A stretch of DNA of 64,000 nt, from positions 54,055 to 118,054 of the forward strand of contig JAFISE010000103.1 in NCBI GenBank assembly GCA_022560025.1, read 5' to 3'. Source of the stretch: Stagonosporopsis chrysanthemi. Its lineage: Eukaryota; Ascomycota; Dothideomycetes; Pleosporales; Didymellaceae. The translations under genes were made by a program, and so were the position numbers. How positions within the stretch are numbered: position 1 is the first letter of the stretch; the number at the start of each line of letters is the position of its first letter. This document shows positions 44,262 to 54,995 of the stretch, piece by piece. The notes under the pieces were generated by a model that saw only the letters and a list, made by a program, of their open reading frames with translations, had not been told where the DNA came from and searched no databases.

Positions 44262-45378
44262 TCACCATCTCCCAAACGCGCTCGCCACTCCACCCCCAAA
44301 CCCGCCCATCTTCCCCCTAAACTCCTCGAGATACTGCCCCGTCCCCGCACACTCACTTCCCTCGGCGAGCTCTCTTGCTTTCGGCAGCCACTCCCTAATC
44401 TTCTCCTCACGGTTGTGATTGCTGGGATGGGTGCTGAGGATCTGCGGCGGAGCCTCTTGGCCGCTCTTCTCCATGCGGGCCCAGAACTCCATTGCGGCCT
44501 CGGGGCGGTAGCAGGCTTGCGCGGCCATCAACAGGCCGATGTAGTCAGCTTCTGCTTCGTGTTTGCGGGAGGCGGGCATGGAGAGGAAGAGCTGGAGGAT
44601 CATGTTTGCGCTGTAGAAGGAGACGTCGAGGGCGAGGGAGGCGAGGATGGGGATGAGGATCAGAGGGGCTTGGGACATGCGTTCACTGTGGGGGAGGGGT
44701 TAGTTTGGAAGCTGCAATGTGGCAGTAGATAATGAATGCGAGGAGAAGGGAAACCCACGCAGTATGATGCGCGACCACATGCGCAATCTCGTGCCCCAGC
44801 ACCGCCGCAACCCCGTCTTCATCCCGACAATGCGGCAGGATCCCCGTGAAAACGAAAACCTTCCCCCCGGGCACCACAAACGCATTCATCTCAGGGCTGT
44901 CAATGACATGCACCTCCCACGCCATCTCGCTCAGCCCCTTGCCCTCTTTAAACGCAAACGGCAACAACCGCTCCAACACGCGCTTCACCAGCCGACTCCT
45001 TGGATCGCTATCGTCCAAAAACCGCCCCGCATATTGCTGCTTGATCTCCTCGACCGTGCTCTCGCCCAGCGCCTCTTCGATCTTCGCAGGGATGAAGTTG
45101 AAGCGCCGCCGCCCAGAGACAGGGACTGTTTCGAGGTTGAGGACGTAGACGGATGCGCCGCCGGCGGTGATGACGCCCACGTCGCGGTAGAAGGTCGGGC
45201 GCGCGGCCCAGTTTGTGAAGAAGGAGGAGATGCCCGAGCGTGCGGAGAAGCGTTGGTATTGCGGACCGCCGCGGCCGAAGGGGAGTTTTTGGTATGTGCG
45301 GAATGGCACATGGTTGAGTGGTGTTTGCTTGGGGCGGAAGCAGGTGCGTGGAAGGGCTCGTGGGCGTGTGCGCTGCAT
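44262..45378 (-). CDS. OMA1: Oma1, mitochondrial inner-membrane M48 metallopeptidase
   Basis: Exons 45378-44759 and 44685-44262 (intron 44686-44758, GTGGGT...CACAG); 347 residues. The zinc site HEIAH is at 196-200 within VLGHEIAHVVAHHTA, with the third ligand in the downstream EAEADYIG. WEVHVIDSPEMNAFVVPGGK and VFTGIL are conserved upstream motifs. The N-terminus is Arg-rich without acids (MQRTRPRALPRTC), a mitochondrial presequence, followed by a hydrophobic helix (YRDVGVITAGGASVYVLNL). A second hydrophobic segment (APLILIPILASLALDV) lies between the zinc ligands. Oma1 does stress-activated quality control of inner-membrane proteins. The size matches fungal Oma1. Confidence 0.92.
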
Positions 45379-45437
45379 TGTGATGGGTGGTGAGGCTGTG
45401 GTTAGGATGTGGTGTGGTTGGTTTAAAAGGCAGTTGC

Positions 45438-45620
45438 GAGCGATGACATGAAGCCCGCGGAAGCAGTGAGAAGCTGGTATGATTTCAGAGGTACCTGCGA
45501 GGAATTATGTAAAGCCCGCGGGCGTGATAAGCAAGTAATGCTATGCAAGAGACCGCCGTGAGCAATGACGTGAAGTCCGCGGGAGTGAGCGCCAAGAAAC
45601 CCGGGGAACCTCGTATCTGC
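45438..45620. repeat. Three diverged copies of a 61-bp tandem repeat upstream of OMA1
   Basis: The block GAGCGATGACATGAAGCCCG and its variants recur with the core (C/T)CCGCGG at 45454, 45515 and 45576, exactly 61 bp apart each time. The flanking GAG-AATGA-GTGAAG and GTGAG are partly conserved. The rest of 45379-45941, between OMA1 and SET9, shows no gene. Confidence 0.7.
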
Positions 45621-45941
45621 AGCATCATCATCTGTCATGTGAACTAGTGGTCCGATCTGAGAATTACTAGTGCCTTCAAGTCTACTGCACGCTGCTAGAT
45701 CCTGCACTGCGTCCTAAGCTCGTCCATACCATATACTGATGCTAATAAATGCGCCCAAAGCGCTACCCAATTGACGGTGTCCTTGAACCAATATGTTGTG
45801 TATATGCGTACTCCTTGCGCCGCCTTGAAATGCTATAACATGCCCGTGTCGTACGCCGCTTGCTTGCTCCAAACACGCATTACTTCCTTGTAACGTCTTA
45901 TCCGTATTGCGTCATATCGTCCATGTTGAAAGACGAGTGCT

Positions 45942-47944
45942 CTACATGGTCTTTCTGGTTGCCTTTCTGCTCCTCTTTGGTGGTGTGTCCACGTCTACGC
46001 TCGTGCTGAGGCTGCTGCGCACACTTCGGGGCGTTGAGTAGCGCTCAAGAATACTGTCCTTGAGCATCTTCCCCGTCTTGTTCTGCTTCAACTCGCGCTC
46101 TTCGTCAGGGTCGACGAATCGATTGACAGTGCGATGGTCGAGGATGCGCTCCTCCTTGTCGTGCTTCCCCTCCTTGTCCGTCTTCGGCCACCTAAACCCG
46201 TACAGCTTCGAGTGGCGTTCGCATCGTGGGCACTCTTTGCGTGTGTTGTAGGCGTCTGCCTGAACAAACTTGATGTCGCACGTCTGGCATTCCACCCATT
46301 TGCTGTACTTTGCGGAGAGGCGCGCGCTGCTCGTCATGTAATCGCCGGGCCTGCGCTTGTTCTGGATCCACCCCTCAGGAACGTTATCTGCGGTAAGTTC
46401 GATAGGCGTACCGATGTGGGCCTGGTAGTCGTTGTTAGATTTTGAACGTGTTGTGCGTGATGTTGGGCGGTATTTGCGCTTGACAATCTGCTCTTGCTCG
46501 CTGTCAAACTCTAGGCTGTCTGACAGTTCGCTGAGATCGGACGTGCTATCTTCGTCGGGAAAAAGAAGGGAGGGCAACGGGGCCTTTACCGTTGTTGTTG
46601 TGGTTTGCGTTATAAGCGGAGCCACGCCTAGAGTGGGGTTCTCGTGCAGAATCTCAGCTTCGATTTTGATCTTCGGCAGGGTCTCTGGGGAGAGCTCGTC
46701 GTCGATCGATGTTGCGTCGGTGGAGTGCGTGGATTTTGGTGACTGCGCCAGCGACTGTGGGCTTGTGTCGCGTGACGAGCTGCTCTCGTCGATGCTCGTG
46801 GTGAGCGGTGTAAGAAGACCATCGCGCTGCAGATTGCGTATGTCGCGCGCTTTGGTGGGAGATGTCGTTTCCAAACCCTCAATGCTGCTGACAGGTAGAG
46901 ACGATGTGCTATGCGCCTTCCTAAGCGTGGCCTCGCGCAGGTGTTCTGAAGCGCGCTGCTTGGTTGGGGTGGATCTCTTCATGAATCGACCCTTCTTTCG
47001 TGGAGTGGGCTCAACGGATTCCGACTTGCGCTTCGTGCCCTTCTCCTGCGCATTATCCTCCTCGTCTTCCTCGTCTTCACTTTCTTCGATCTGCTTCATG
47101 GGCGCCCAGCCATTGATCCCTCGTCCCTCGCACGTCTTGCACAGACATTCTTCGTTGTTCTCGCCAAAGTAGTCTTCGCCGTACGACACTGTGATTTCGT
47201 CGCCGGATGCGATTGGCTTCGCCGCGACAATCTGCATCCCGTCATAGCCCTTGGTTGACAGCCGCGCGTTCGCATCACAATCGTGGTTAGCGAAGCGCGC
47301 GGGTCCCAGAAACAACGAACGCGTCTTTTTCCTGCTGGAGATGACCAGGCTGAAGTCTTTGCGCGCCAGTTCCAACTTTTGCTCCTGCTCTTCAGTCATG
47401 GCGACTTGCACGCCCGTCAGATACTTGATCTCCTCGCGCGGATTGATGTCCCTTCGCGCCGTGATCGATGCCTCGTGTTCGGTGATCATGTAGCGGTTGG
47501 TCGTAGTGACTTCAAACGGGCAGTCCGGCATGTATATGTTGACGTATCGCTTAAGGTGTCGCCTGAACTGCTCCTGATCCTTCTCTTCCTTCATGTTGGC
47601 CACGTACTTGCGCAATCCGGGCAGTTTGAGCAGCTCGCACACAGCCTCAGCGGGGTCCTTCTCCCAGATAGCGTGCTTTCGGATGCGATCGGCTATGTCC
47701 TCCTCGTGCATGCCTCGAGACGCCGCAAAGCGTCCGCCATGGTTCTTGCGAATGGTCGTCCAGTAGTACACCTAGTGAGTCCGTCTTAGCCCAATTGCTT
47801 TGCCCGCACCACGCGACCAGTCTGTCGCTCTTCCGCCAAGTTGCGACTCACCTTGTCGACCAGCGCGTCCGTGATCACGTCGTCGTAGGATGCAAGTTTC
47901 TCCAGTGTCAGCCCGCCCCGGACTCCTCCAATTTTGCGCGGCAT
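45942..47944 (-). CDS. SET9: Set9, histone H4 lysine 20 methyltransferase (SUV4-20 type)
   Basis: Exon 1 47944-47852 (31 codons, MPRKIGGVRGGLTLEKLASY), intron 47772-47851, exon 2 47771-45942; 640 residues. Family N-terminal motif YYWTTIRKNHGGRF is followed by a helical region and the SET domain at about 115-240, with RFANHDCDANARL (the NHxC motif) and EITVSYGEDYFG, then the post-SET cysteines ECLCKTCEG. The C-terminal half is disordered and Ser/Thr-rich with basic nuclear signals (RKKGRF), and a CxxC pair (ECQTCDIKF, ECPRCERH) near 540-570 may bind zinc. Set9 methylates H4K20 and affects DNA damage signalling and heterochromatin. Head-to-head with uL14m. Confidence 0.9.
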
Positions 47945-48467
47945 GGTCTGCAAAACGTCGTGGTAACAAGAAAGTGCGTCTATTGCAAAGCTGACTGCGC
48001 CGCAAGCTGACAAGAGGTGAAGACGCCGAAAGGGGTGGTTGGGGTGACGTAGAGCAGCCGACAGGCCAGTTTCACCTTGAAGGAGTGACGGCGACAAGGA
48101 CAATTGGCGCCACAATGAAAGACAACGGCAACACTGCTTGCACAAACGCTCCACGGACAGGAAGGAAGGAGCGGCGCCGCACAAAGGCAGCAAAGACCGG
48201 GATAGCGCACGCACGACGCTCAGCGCAGAACAAGGCTGGGCTGAATTGGGGCCGGGGCCGCACGGCAGGGGGCCATGTCGGCCGCTGCAGTGAAGCGTGG
48301 GCAAGCGAGCAGCGCTAGATTTGCGGGAAACGCCGGGCGGCCGACGACACCTGAAGGAAAGTTGCATCTGCGCCCGCACCAAACGACAGCAAACACCCGC
48401 AAACGCCGCGCGACCTCGCAATCGACGCCCTGAGGACCTGCCGGACGAGCACACCCCGCCATCCACG
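47945..48467. promoter_or_regulatory. Divergent promoter SET9 / uL14m
   Basis: 523 bp, GC-rich, between opposite start codons; open frames here are shadows without domain content. Confidence 0.45.
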
Positions 48468-48977
48468 ATGATCCAGCTGAAGGTACGACGACTCCGCGCG
48501 CGCCGCAGCCGCAGCGACAGCTACTGATGCGCCGCTTCCAGACCCTCGTCAACTGCATCGACAACTCGGGCGCGGCCATAGTCGAGTGCGTCAACGTCCT
48601 GCGATCGAAGCGCCCGGCGAAAGTCGGTACGTAGACAGCCGTCGTGACAAGCAGGGACGGGGCTAATGTGTGCAGGCGACCGCATCGTCGTAGTCGTGAA
48701 GAAGCAGCGCAACTTTGGCCCTGAGACGGGCAACAGCGTGTCCATCAGCGCTGCGAACAAAGTGCGGAGAGGAGACGTCCGTCACGCCGTGGTTGTGCGC
48801 ACAGCGAAGAAGTGGCAGCGCCCGGACGGCAGCGTGGTCAAGTTCGACGACAACGCCTGCGTGCTCATCAACAAGGCCGGCGAGCCGATTGGGTCGAGGG
48901 TCAGTGGCGTTGTGGCGGCCGAGCTGAGGCAGAAGCAGTGGTCGAAGATCTTGTCGTTGGCGCCCATGCACGTCTAG
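48468..48977 (+). CDS. MRPL38: Mitochondrial large-subunit ribosomal protein uL14m (Mrpl38)
   Basis: Three exons: 48468-48482 (M-I-Q-L-K), 48542-48626, 48676-48977; 133 residues. Spliced start MIQLKTLVNCIDNSGAAIVE is the uL14 signature, followed by VNVLRSKRPAKVGDRIVVVV, RGDVRHAVVVRTAKKW, DGSVVKFDDNACVLIN and GEPIGSRVSGVV. The matching residues to yeast Mrpl38, such as the KKGD/RRGD loop and the ACVLINK stretch, make the mitochondrial rather than cytosolic uL14 assignment likely. No cleavable presequence is visible, as in yeast. Introns are 59 and 49 bp with TACTGAT and GCTAAT branch sites. Confidence 0.9.
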
Positions 48978-49171
48978 AGGGTGGGCAGGAGGCAGAGGAA
49001 GACATCAAGGGTTGCATTTTCAGGAGTATACGGAGCGCAAGACCACTGTAAAATATGTGTATGGCATTGTACAAATACCCATGGGTATCAGAAGACTAGT
49101 GTTCCCAGGACTCCACGCCGATATAAAAGTTCAAACGCCGGCCAAATGCCTACCATGTGATGCATTCCTCA

Positions 49172-49968
49172 TCAGGGCTGCGTGACCTTACCGCAGCCGC
49201 AGCAGACGTAGTAAAGGGCCTGGCTGGGTGAGAGGAGTCGCAGAGAGTCGAGAGTGTGCTTACCATGCCCGTGTCTGCGGTTCGCTGTTGCGACTGGAAG
49301 AAGACAGCCTCGTTCTCGCCGCAGGAGCACTGCTTCTGGATGCGCGGTAGCTGGCCGCAACTGTTAGCCAGCAGGTTCAGAAGAATCAGGCAAGCCACAG
49401 AAGGGTGTGCTCATGGCCCTGACAGGACGTCCTCCATGTCGTCGTCATCGAAGAAGTCGTCGTCGTAGACTTCGAAATCGTGGTCCATGTAATACTGCGG
49501 CTCGACGTGCGACGGTTCGTCCTCGGCCTCCAGCATGAAGCCAGGGGCCCAGTCGTCGCCGCACTCGTTGCAGATGATGTCTTGCCCGCACATGGTGCAG
49601 CATGTGACCTCTTTGTCTTTGTCGAGGGGAGCAGAGTGGGAAGAGGGGTCGGAGGGACCAACCGTAGGATCTTGCGCGACCTCTGCTGTGACACCAGCGG
49701 TGGCTCCAACCGTCGATGCGATCTCGTGCCTCATGACGCACGAGGACGGCGCCTCTTCCGTAAAGGCGCAGGTTCTGCAGGCGAACAGCAGCTTGTTCTC
49801 GGCCTTGTCTTCGCGGGGGAAAAGCAGGTTGGAGCTGCACAGGTCAGTTGTGAGACGGGCGCGAAGGCAGCGCAGCGAGACGCACCAGTCGAGGCAGAAA
49901 CGGAACAAGATCTGCTTGTTGGGGTCCTGCGCATCTTTGCTGTCGTAGTCTGCGGACGGGGACGACAT
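49172..49968 (-). CDS. RPB9: RNA polymerase II subunit Rpb9
   Basis: Exons 49968-49886, 49834-49663, 49350-49264, 49219-49172; 129 residues (yeast 122). N-terminal zinc ribbon: FRFCLDCSNLLFPRED, then LLFACRTCAF. The C-terminal ribbon has QCSCGENEAVFFQSQQR and ALYYVCCGCGKVTQP. Rpb9 affects start-site choice, fidelity and TFIIS-dependent cleavage. Oddities: the first Cys pair of the second ribbon is spaced C-x-C, not the usual C-x2-C. Intron 2 (49351-49662, 312 bp, donor GTTGGT) is unusually long, and the reading frame from exon 2 stays open through it for some 84 codons to TGA at 49411, encoding a Cys4 and acidic stretch, so an alternative product is possible. Divergent from ESS1. Confidence 0.88.
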
Positions 49969-50384
49969 GGCGGTGTAGTTTGCAGTGGTTTGCAGTGGTG
50001 TGGTGTGGTGTGGTGTGGTGCGGCAAAGGGCGGCGGCGATGTCGATGTCGTGGATGCGAAAAGCGGTGTCGTGGTGGTCGAGTGCTGTGGCGCACAGTGA
50101 CAAGTCACAAGTCAGTGCTGCTGATGCCTGCGAGACGGCGGGCCGATGGTAACGCAGAACGCAGAACGGCAGGCACCCAGGCCGCAAAGCGCAACGCTTC
50201 CCCGCTTCAAGCCTCAAGCGCCGATCCCTCCAGCAACAGACTAGACGACTAGACGACTAGACGACTAGACGACGGCGCAACCTCAGGCGCACCCAGCTCT
50301 CCCCCCAACCTGCCCCTGCCCCGCTCTGCCCGCGTGTTGTCTTGTCGCATCGCTTCTGCACCTCACCAACCGCCAATTGCAACC
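49969..50384. promoter_or_regulatory. Bidirectional promoter RPB9/ESS1
   Basis: 416 bp between start codons. It contains a GTGGT pentamer array at about 49995-50020 close to the RPB9 start and four perfect CTAGACGA octamers at 50241-50272, plus a CT-rich tract before the ESS1 ATG. Confidence 0.55.
50241..50272. repeat. Four tandem CTAGACGA octamers
   Basis: Perfect 8-bp repeat, four copies, in the RPB9/ESS1 shared promoter. Confidence 0.9.
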
Positions 50385-51129
50385 ATGGTAAGCTGCCGCG
50401 CTGCGAGCACGCTTCGCACACTTCGTCGCTCTGTCTGCCATGCGACTAATGCGCCGCGCAGTCGTCGAGCGAGACCGGCCTGCCCGAGGGCTGGGAGATC
50501 CGCCGCTCCAACAGCAAGAACCTGCCGTACTACTTCCACGCGGCGACCAAGGACTCGCGCTGGGAGCCCCCCGCGGGCACTGACCCCGAGAAGCTGAAGC
50601 AGTACATGGCGGCCCACCACAGCTCCAAGGGCGTCGCGCCCGCCAACTACGCCAACTCGGGCGACAAGATCCGCGCAGCACATCTCCTCGTCAAGCACAG
50701 GGACAGCAGGCGTCCGGCCAGCTGGAGGGAACCCAACATCACCCGGTCCAAGGAGGAGGCGCGCGTGCTGATCGAGCGCTACGAGGCACAGATTCAGGCA
50801 TACGAGGGCACTGCTTCTGATAACGGTGCTGAGCCCAAGTCGCTCTCGGAGCTCGCGACAACCGAGTCCGACTGCAGCAGTGCACGCAAGGGCGGCGACC
50901 TGTACGTGCCCCGAGACCAGACGTCATGGGCGACCGCTGACACGCAACAGGGGCTTCTTCGGCCGCGGCGATATGCAGAAGGAGTTTGAAGAGGCATCCT
51001 TTGCGCTGGAGAAGGGCCAGGTGAGCAAGGTTGTCGAGACTGCATCGGGGTTGCACTTGATCCAGAGGTTTGCATGGCACCGGCCCACCAACGACTCGAC
51101 GCTGACTTATCGCAAACAGACTCGAGTAG
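50385..51129 (+). CDS. ESS1: Ess1/Pin1 parvulin prolyl isomerase
   Basis: Exon 1 is the ATG alone (50385-50387). Exons 2-4 are 50462-50901, 50951-51067 and 51120-51129; 189 residues. A WW domain comes first (LPEGWEIRRSNSKNLPYYF, then RWEPPAG), then the rotamase domain: IRAAHLLVKHRDSRRPASWR, SKEEARVLIERYEAQI, SDCSSARKGGDLGFFGRGDM, SFALEKGQVSKVVETASGLH, ending LIQRLE. The Arg cluster for phospho-Ser/Thr-Pro and the catalytic Cys in SDCSSARKGGD are present. Introns have good fungal sites (GTAAGC/CTAAT; GTACGT/CTGACA; GTTTGC/CTGACT). Ess1 isomerises the Pol II CTD and other phosphoproteins. Without the last intron the frame would run 330 bases further with no family match, so I prefer the short end. 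Confidence 0.93.
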
Positions 51130-52787
51130 GCGTGCACCAGAGGGCCGTGTGGGACTACGTAAACAGCACGGACCGTGACATGAGTGACATGTGCAGCGAA
51201 TGCAGGGTGTTGAGAAGGCTGCGCTTGACAGTGCAGTACAGAACGTGGCGCAGACCCTGGCCACGTCGATGCCCAACACTTGATTACGATGATGGACAGC
51301 TGAACCGCTGCTGTGCGGAGGCTGCGCAGAGACCGGGTTTGACTTGCCCTACTAGCCAGCTACAGCACAATCAAGACAACGTGTTCACCTTCGTTTGCCC
51401 CCAGGAGGCGTGTATGAGCCTCTTTCAGGCACACCACCGCGGCCCAGCCCTCTGCTGACCCTCTGCTGTAGATTGACGCAGTATGTGTAGACGCAAGCAG
51501 CAATCAAAATCTGGTGCCCAAATGTTGGGATGCGGGGAAGTGGTCGAGACGCGACTACGGGTGACGGCCGAACCATGGTGTGGAAACTCTCAAGTCTACC
51601 AGCTGCACGTCACCTATCGTCGTGCAGCAGCATCGCTTGTGGAGCGGGCACCGGACGCCGGGACTCCACATGCCTCGCTTTGTGCTCAAACGGCTGGCCT
51701 GTCTCACGCGTCCCAGCGACGTGCTTGTGGCACATATAGGACGGCTCGCGCCTGAAGCTGTCACACCGTGCACCTCGGCGTCTGTCCAGCCACGCGCTTT
51801 GAAACACGTCGGCACCCGACCGTATGCATGCTTCTACATACATATACAATCTTGCGGCGCGCTGGCGGCTCACACTGACGGACTCTAGGGTGCACAGCAA
51901 AGCTTGGTCGCGGCACCGTTTTCCGACTGCGGCGCTGCGTTCGGCATCACAAGCGCCACTCAGAACCCGCTATTCACGCCTCACCCGGCCTGTTCCGAGC
52001 TTCCCTTTCTCGACGTAGCGGCGAGCGCCCTGCCGTGCCAAACACCAATCTCGCAGTCTCCGCGCGCAGCCAGCGTCGCAGGCACCCAAACCCACTCATC
52101 GCTGCACCTGCTACACCTGCATAAGCAGAGCCCGTCGCGCTACCTGGTTCGGGGCACGCGTGCAGTCGCATCCCGTGCTAGGTGCCGCAGCACGCGCAGA
52201 GCTGGGCGTCAGGGCCAGAGAATTGGGCTGCCATCCCTGCACCTGGAGGAACCTGGCACCTCGACGTTCCGCCTTGACTTGTTGCTCGCCGCGCGTGTGG
52301 CCGCACCCGGAAGCATCCTGGGCCTGATCTGCTCCCTCGGGGGACCCTCGATAGGTCGGCCCTTCCTGCTTGGCGGCACCGCCACCTCCAGCCGTGCAAC
52401 TTCCACTCAAGTCATTCACTGTCGCTTCTTCTTTCACTGCTACGTCACATGGAAATTTCCTGAAATCCCATCCCCTCCAAGAGTGGACCCAGCCCACAAC
52501 CCCGACCTCCACATTCCTATTTACTCACAATCCCGCGCGTCGAGTCTCGATTGACATTGCAGCCGCGATCCCTCGCCTTGCAGGGCTCCGCAGACCCCTC
52601 CCTCATACTTTATCTAGAAATTTCCGCCCTTGCCCGTACAAATAAACACCTCACCCTCCTCGGGCTCTGACAGCAATTCCGGCCGGTGCACTAGCTTAAC
52701 GCTCACCACCACGCTCTACTAGAGCTCGCCCGCCCTCACTAGCTGCTGCTGCCACCTTCACCCAGGCACTCACTCCACGACGCCATC
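51130..52787. other. 1.66-kb interval without a supported gene
   Basis: The ESS1 3' flank followed by the upstream region of the next gene. A 216-codon plus frame at 51904-52554 has no domain and a biased composition; I regard it as chance. CT-rich tracts at about 52640-52780 lead into the next start codon, consistent with a long 5' UTR or promoter. Confidence 0.4.
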
Positions 52788-53780
52788 ATGGCTAACATTG
52801 CCCCTGCCGCCCATCTCCAGGATCCCAGGGCAACTCGCCCTCACAGTCGCCGGAGCTCAACCCGCCGGAGCTTCGCCTCATCTTTGTCCCGGACGAGCTC
52901 CTACGTAGACTCGCCGCGCACCGCATGCCCCAAGGACGGCGATGCGTTCGCCTACAATCCCGCGCACCTCAAAACTTGGTACTGTCCCCAACCCACCTGG
53001 GACCGCCTTCCCAGCTCCGTGCAGAAATGTCTGGCCGCCGTTCAGCATGCAGGCGCGTCAGCCTTGACTGGTATGTGGTTTGCTATTTTTGTACTACTAT
53101 CAACGCGTTGCGCGATTGGCCGCACTGATGCGCGATATCCACCCTCGTCTAAACGCATGTTGTGCATATCAGACTAACCCACTTCAGGCTTCGAACGACT
53201 ACACGAGCACAGTGGGGTCAGCGATGGCTCCCGCACTGACCAGAAGACTCCAGATGATGAGATTCTGGTCGACCTGGACGAGCTTCGTCCGCAGAAGTTC
53301 CGAACTGCCAGCAATGCTAGCAGCGTCTTCATGTCCGACATTTCATCACCTGCCTTCAGCGGCACCCCAGCTTCGGACTCTGGCTCCGCTTCTCCTGTCC
53401 CTTCCACCTTCTCACTATCTCACTCTGCGACCAACCCAGCCCCCATTTCGCTCGGTCCCCCAGAACTCGAGGCCAAGCGCAGCGCGACGCGGGAGCGCTC
53501 TTTCTCCACGCCCCTGGAGCCCCAGGACGCCAAGTACGCCTCTGAGCTCTCGTACCTGCGCACAGAAGCTCTGCCCCGTCTCCGTCACGCTGGCCACAAG
53601 GTCGACACCGAGTGGTACGAGGCCAAGCGCACCGGTCTCGTTGCTGCCGAGGAGGTGCAGTCGTTTGAGGGCTGGTGGAGCGAGACCAAGTGCACCATCC
53701 TCAAGCTCAGCGAGCACGGCAAGCGTCTCGCGGAGGCCAATGGCCTCACCTCCAACGGCATGGGCTGGACTGCCCCATAG
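52788..53780 (+). CDS. Uncharacterised Ser-rich fungal protein, 291 residues
   Basis: Exons 52788-53070 and 53188-53780; the 117-bp intron has donor GTATGT, branch ACTAAC and acceptor TTCAG, all strong. The N-terminus is basic and Ser/Arg-rich (about 12-45). A possibly structured piece around 60-95 has WYCPQPTWDRLPSSVQKCLA, then a Ser/Pro/Thr-rich linker (about 140-200). The C-terminus is predicted helical: LSYLRTEALPRLRHAGHKVD, TEWYEAKRTGLVAAEEVQSF, and ends GMGWTAP. No family recognised. Splice-site quality and codon pattern support a real gene. Confidence 0.7.
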
Positions 53781-54995
53781 TCGCTAGTGAGGTGGGTTCC
53801 CCATCGCCTAGCCATCCGGAGCTGTTTATTGATCTCGTCAGGCTCTCCGCAATGGAGGCATGGGTTGTTTGCTTTTTCCACTAAATTGACATGACCTCGT
53901 TTTCTTCTCTTTCCACCTAGGGTATCTTTTTTTTCTACAGCGAGGAGTTAGCCCGGTATTTACCGAGGATAGTGCATTTACACGCAGATGGACTTGACTG
54001 ATCTATTGCTGGGGTATAGGGCGTCTACGGACTGCCCCAGACACTCCACTCCTACTCGGCTCCACATGGTCGACATTTCTTAGCATTACTGCCGACTTGA
54101 TCAGCCGCGCCCTAACGACCACAACCTCGAGATAGTAATATCACGATGACGACGAATCCATTTCATACCCACATGCCTGCGTGTCCGCTCCTCGGTGATG
54201 TTCATGTTCAAGACCCCGCATAATTTGTACGCAACTATTCATCACCCACTCACTCCCTCCCTCCCTACGTATACATGACGAGCAGCCAGAACCCCCCGCC
54301 CCCCGCCCCCCTCTTCCCGCCACAACGCCACCGCCAGACATCGCATCGCCTGATGTCGCCTGACACATGCCCGCATACGTACATACCCCACATTTCGCAT
54401 CCCGGCGTCTCCACGCCCCCAGCTCCACTGTCACGGCTCCACTCCCCGGCGACACCCCGGGCGCTGCTCTGCTCCGAGGAACGCTCGCTCCCGAGGAACC
54501 GTGATGTTCATGCGGGTTAGGGCGCCCGCGAACGAACTATCGACTGACATGGGGCATCGACGGTATGGCAGGTCCGCGGAGGTGGAGCTGGAGATTGGAG
54601 AGGTCGCCTATGGAGAACTAGATGGAGGGGGGCGGGGGCGGGGGCCTGTCTGCGCCGCTCACGGGCAGCGTGTAGAGTGTAGCATGTAGCAGTCTAGCTC
54701 TAGCTGTGCTTTGGGGGGGGTGTAGTAAGCAGTAGGAGGGGACGTGGAGGGTGGTCGGTACTGTGAACTGGGTGACTGGGTGACTGGGTGACTGGGTGAT
54801 TGGGTGACCGGGGGGGGGGGGGGGTTGACGTCATGCCTATGGGGTATGTTTATGGTGTATGGTAATCTGATTCTGATTCCGCTGGCTTGCTGGCCTTGCT
54901 AGCCGCGTATCACGAGTAACACGAGTCTTACGAGTAATACACCAACATATCTACGGCATCGATAGCACAACACCCGCGAGCGTTCGTTGCGGTGC
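53781..54995. other. Gene-free interval with G-rich tandem repeats
   Basis: 3' flank of the preceding gene, then C-rich and G-rich simple sequence. Near 54773-54813 an 8-bp unit TGACTGGG is repeated about four times and runs into a G-run of about 15. No gene supported. Confidence 0.5.
54773..54825. repeat. TGACTGGG tandem repeat plus G-run
   Basis: Four near-perfect octamers followed by a homopolymeric G-run; G-quadruplex potential. Confidence 0.8.

Noticed and set aside
50951..51458. Longer ESS1 C-terminus to 51458
   Set aside because: A 52-bp intron with good CTGACT branch gives the family ending HLIQRLE; the extension matches nothing.
51904..52554. 216-codon plus frame upstream of the Ser-rich gene
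   Set aside because: No domain, mixed composition, no supporting splice pattern.
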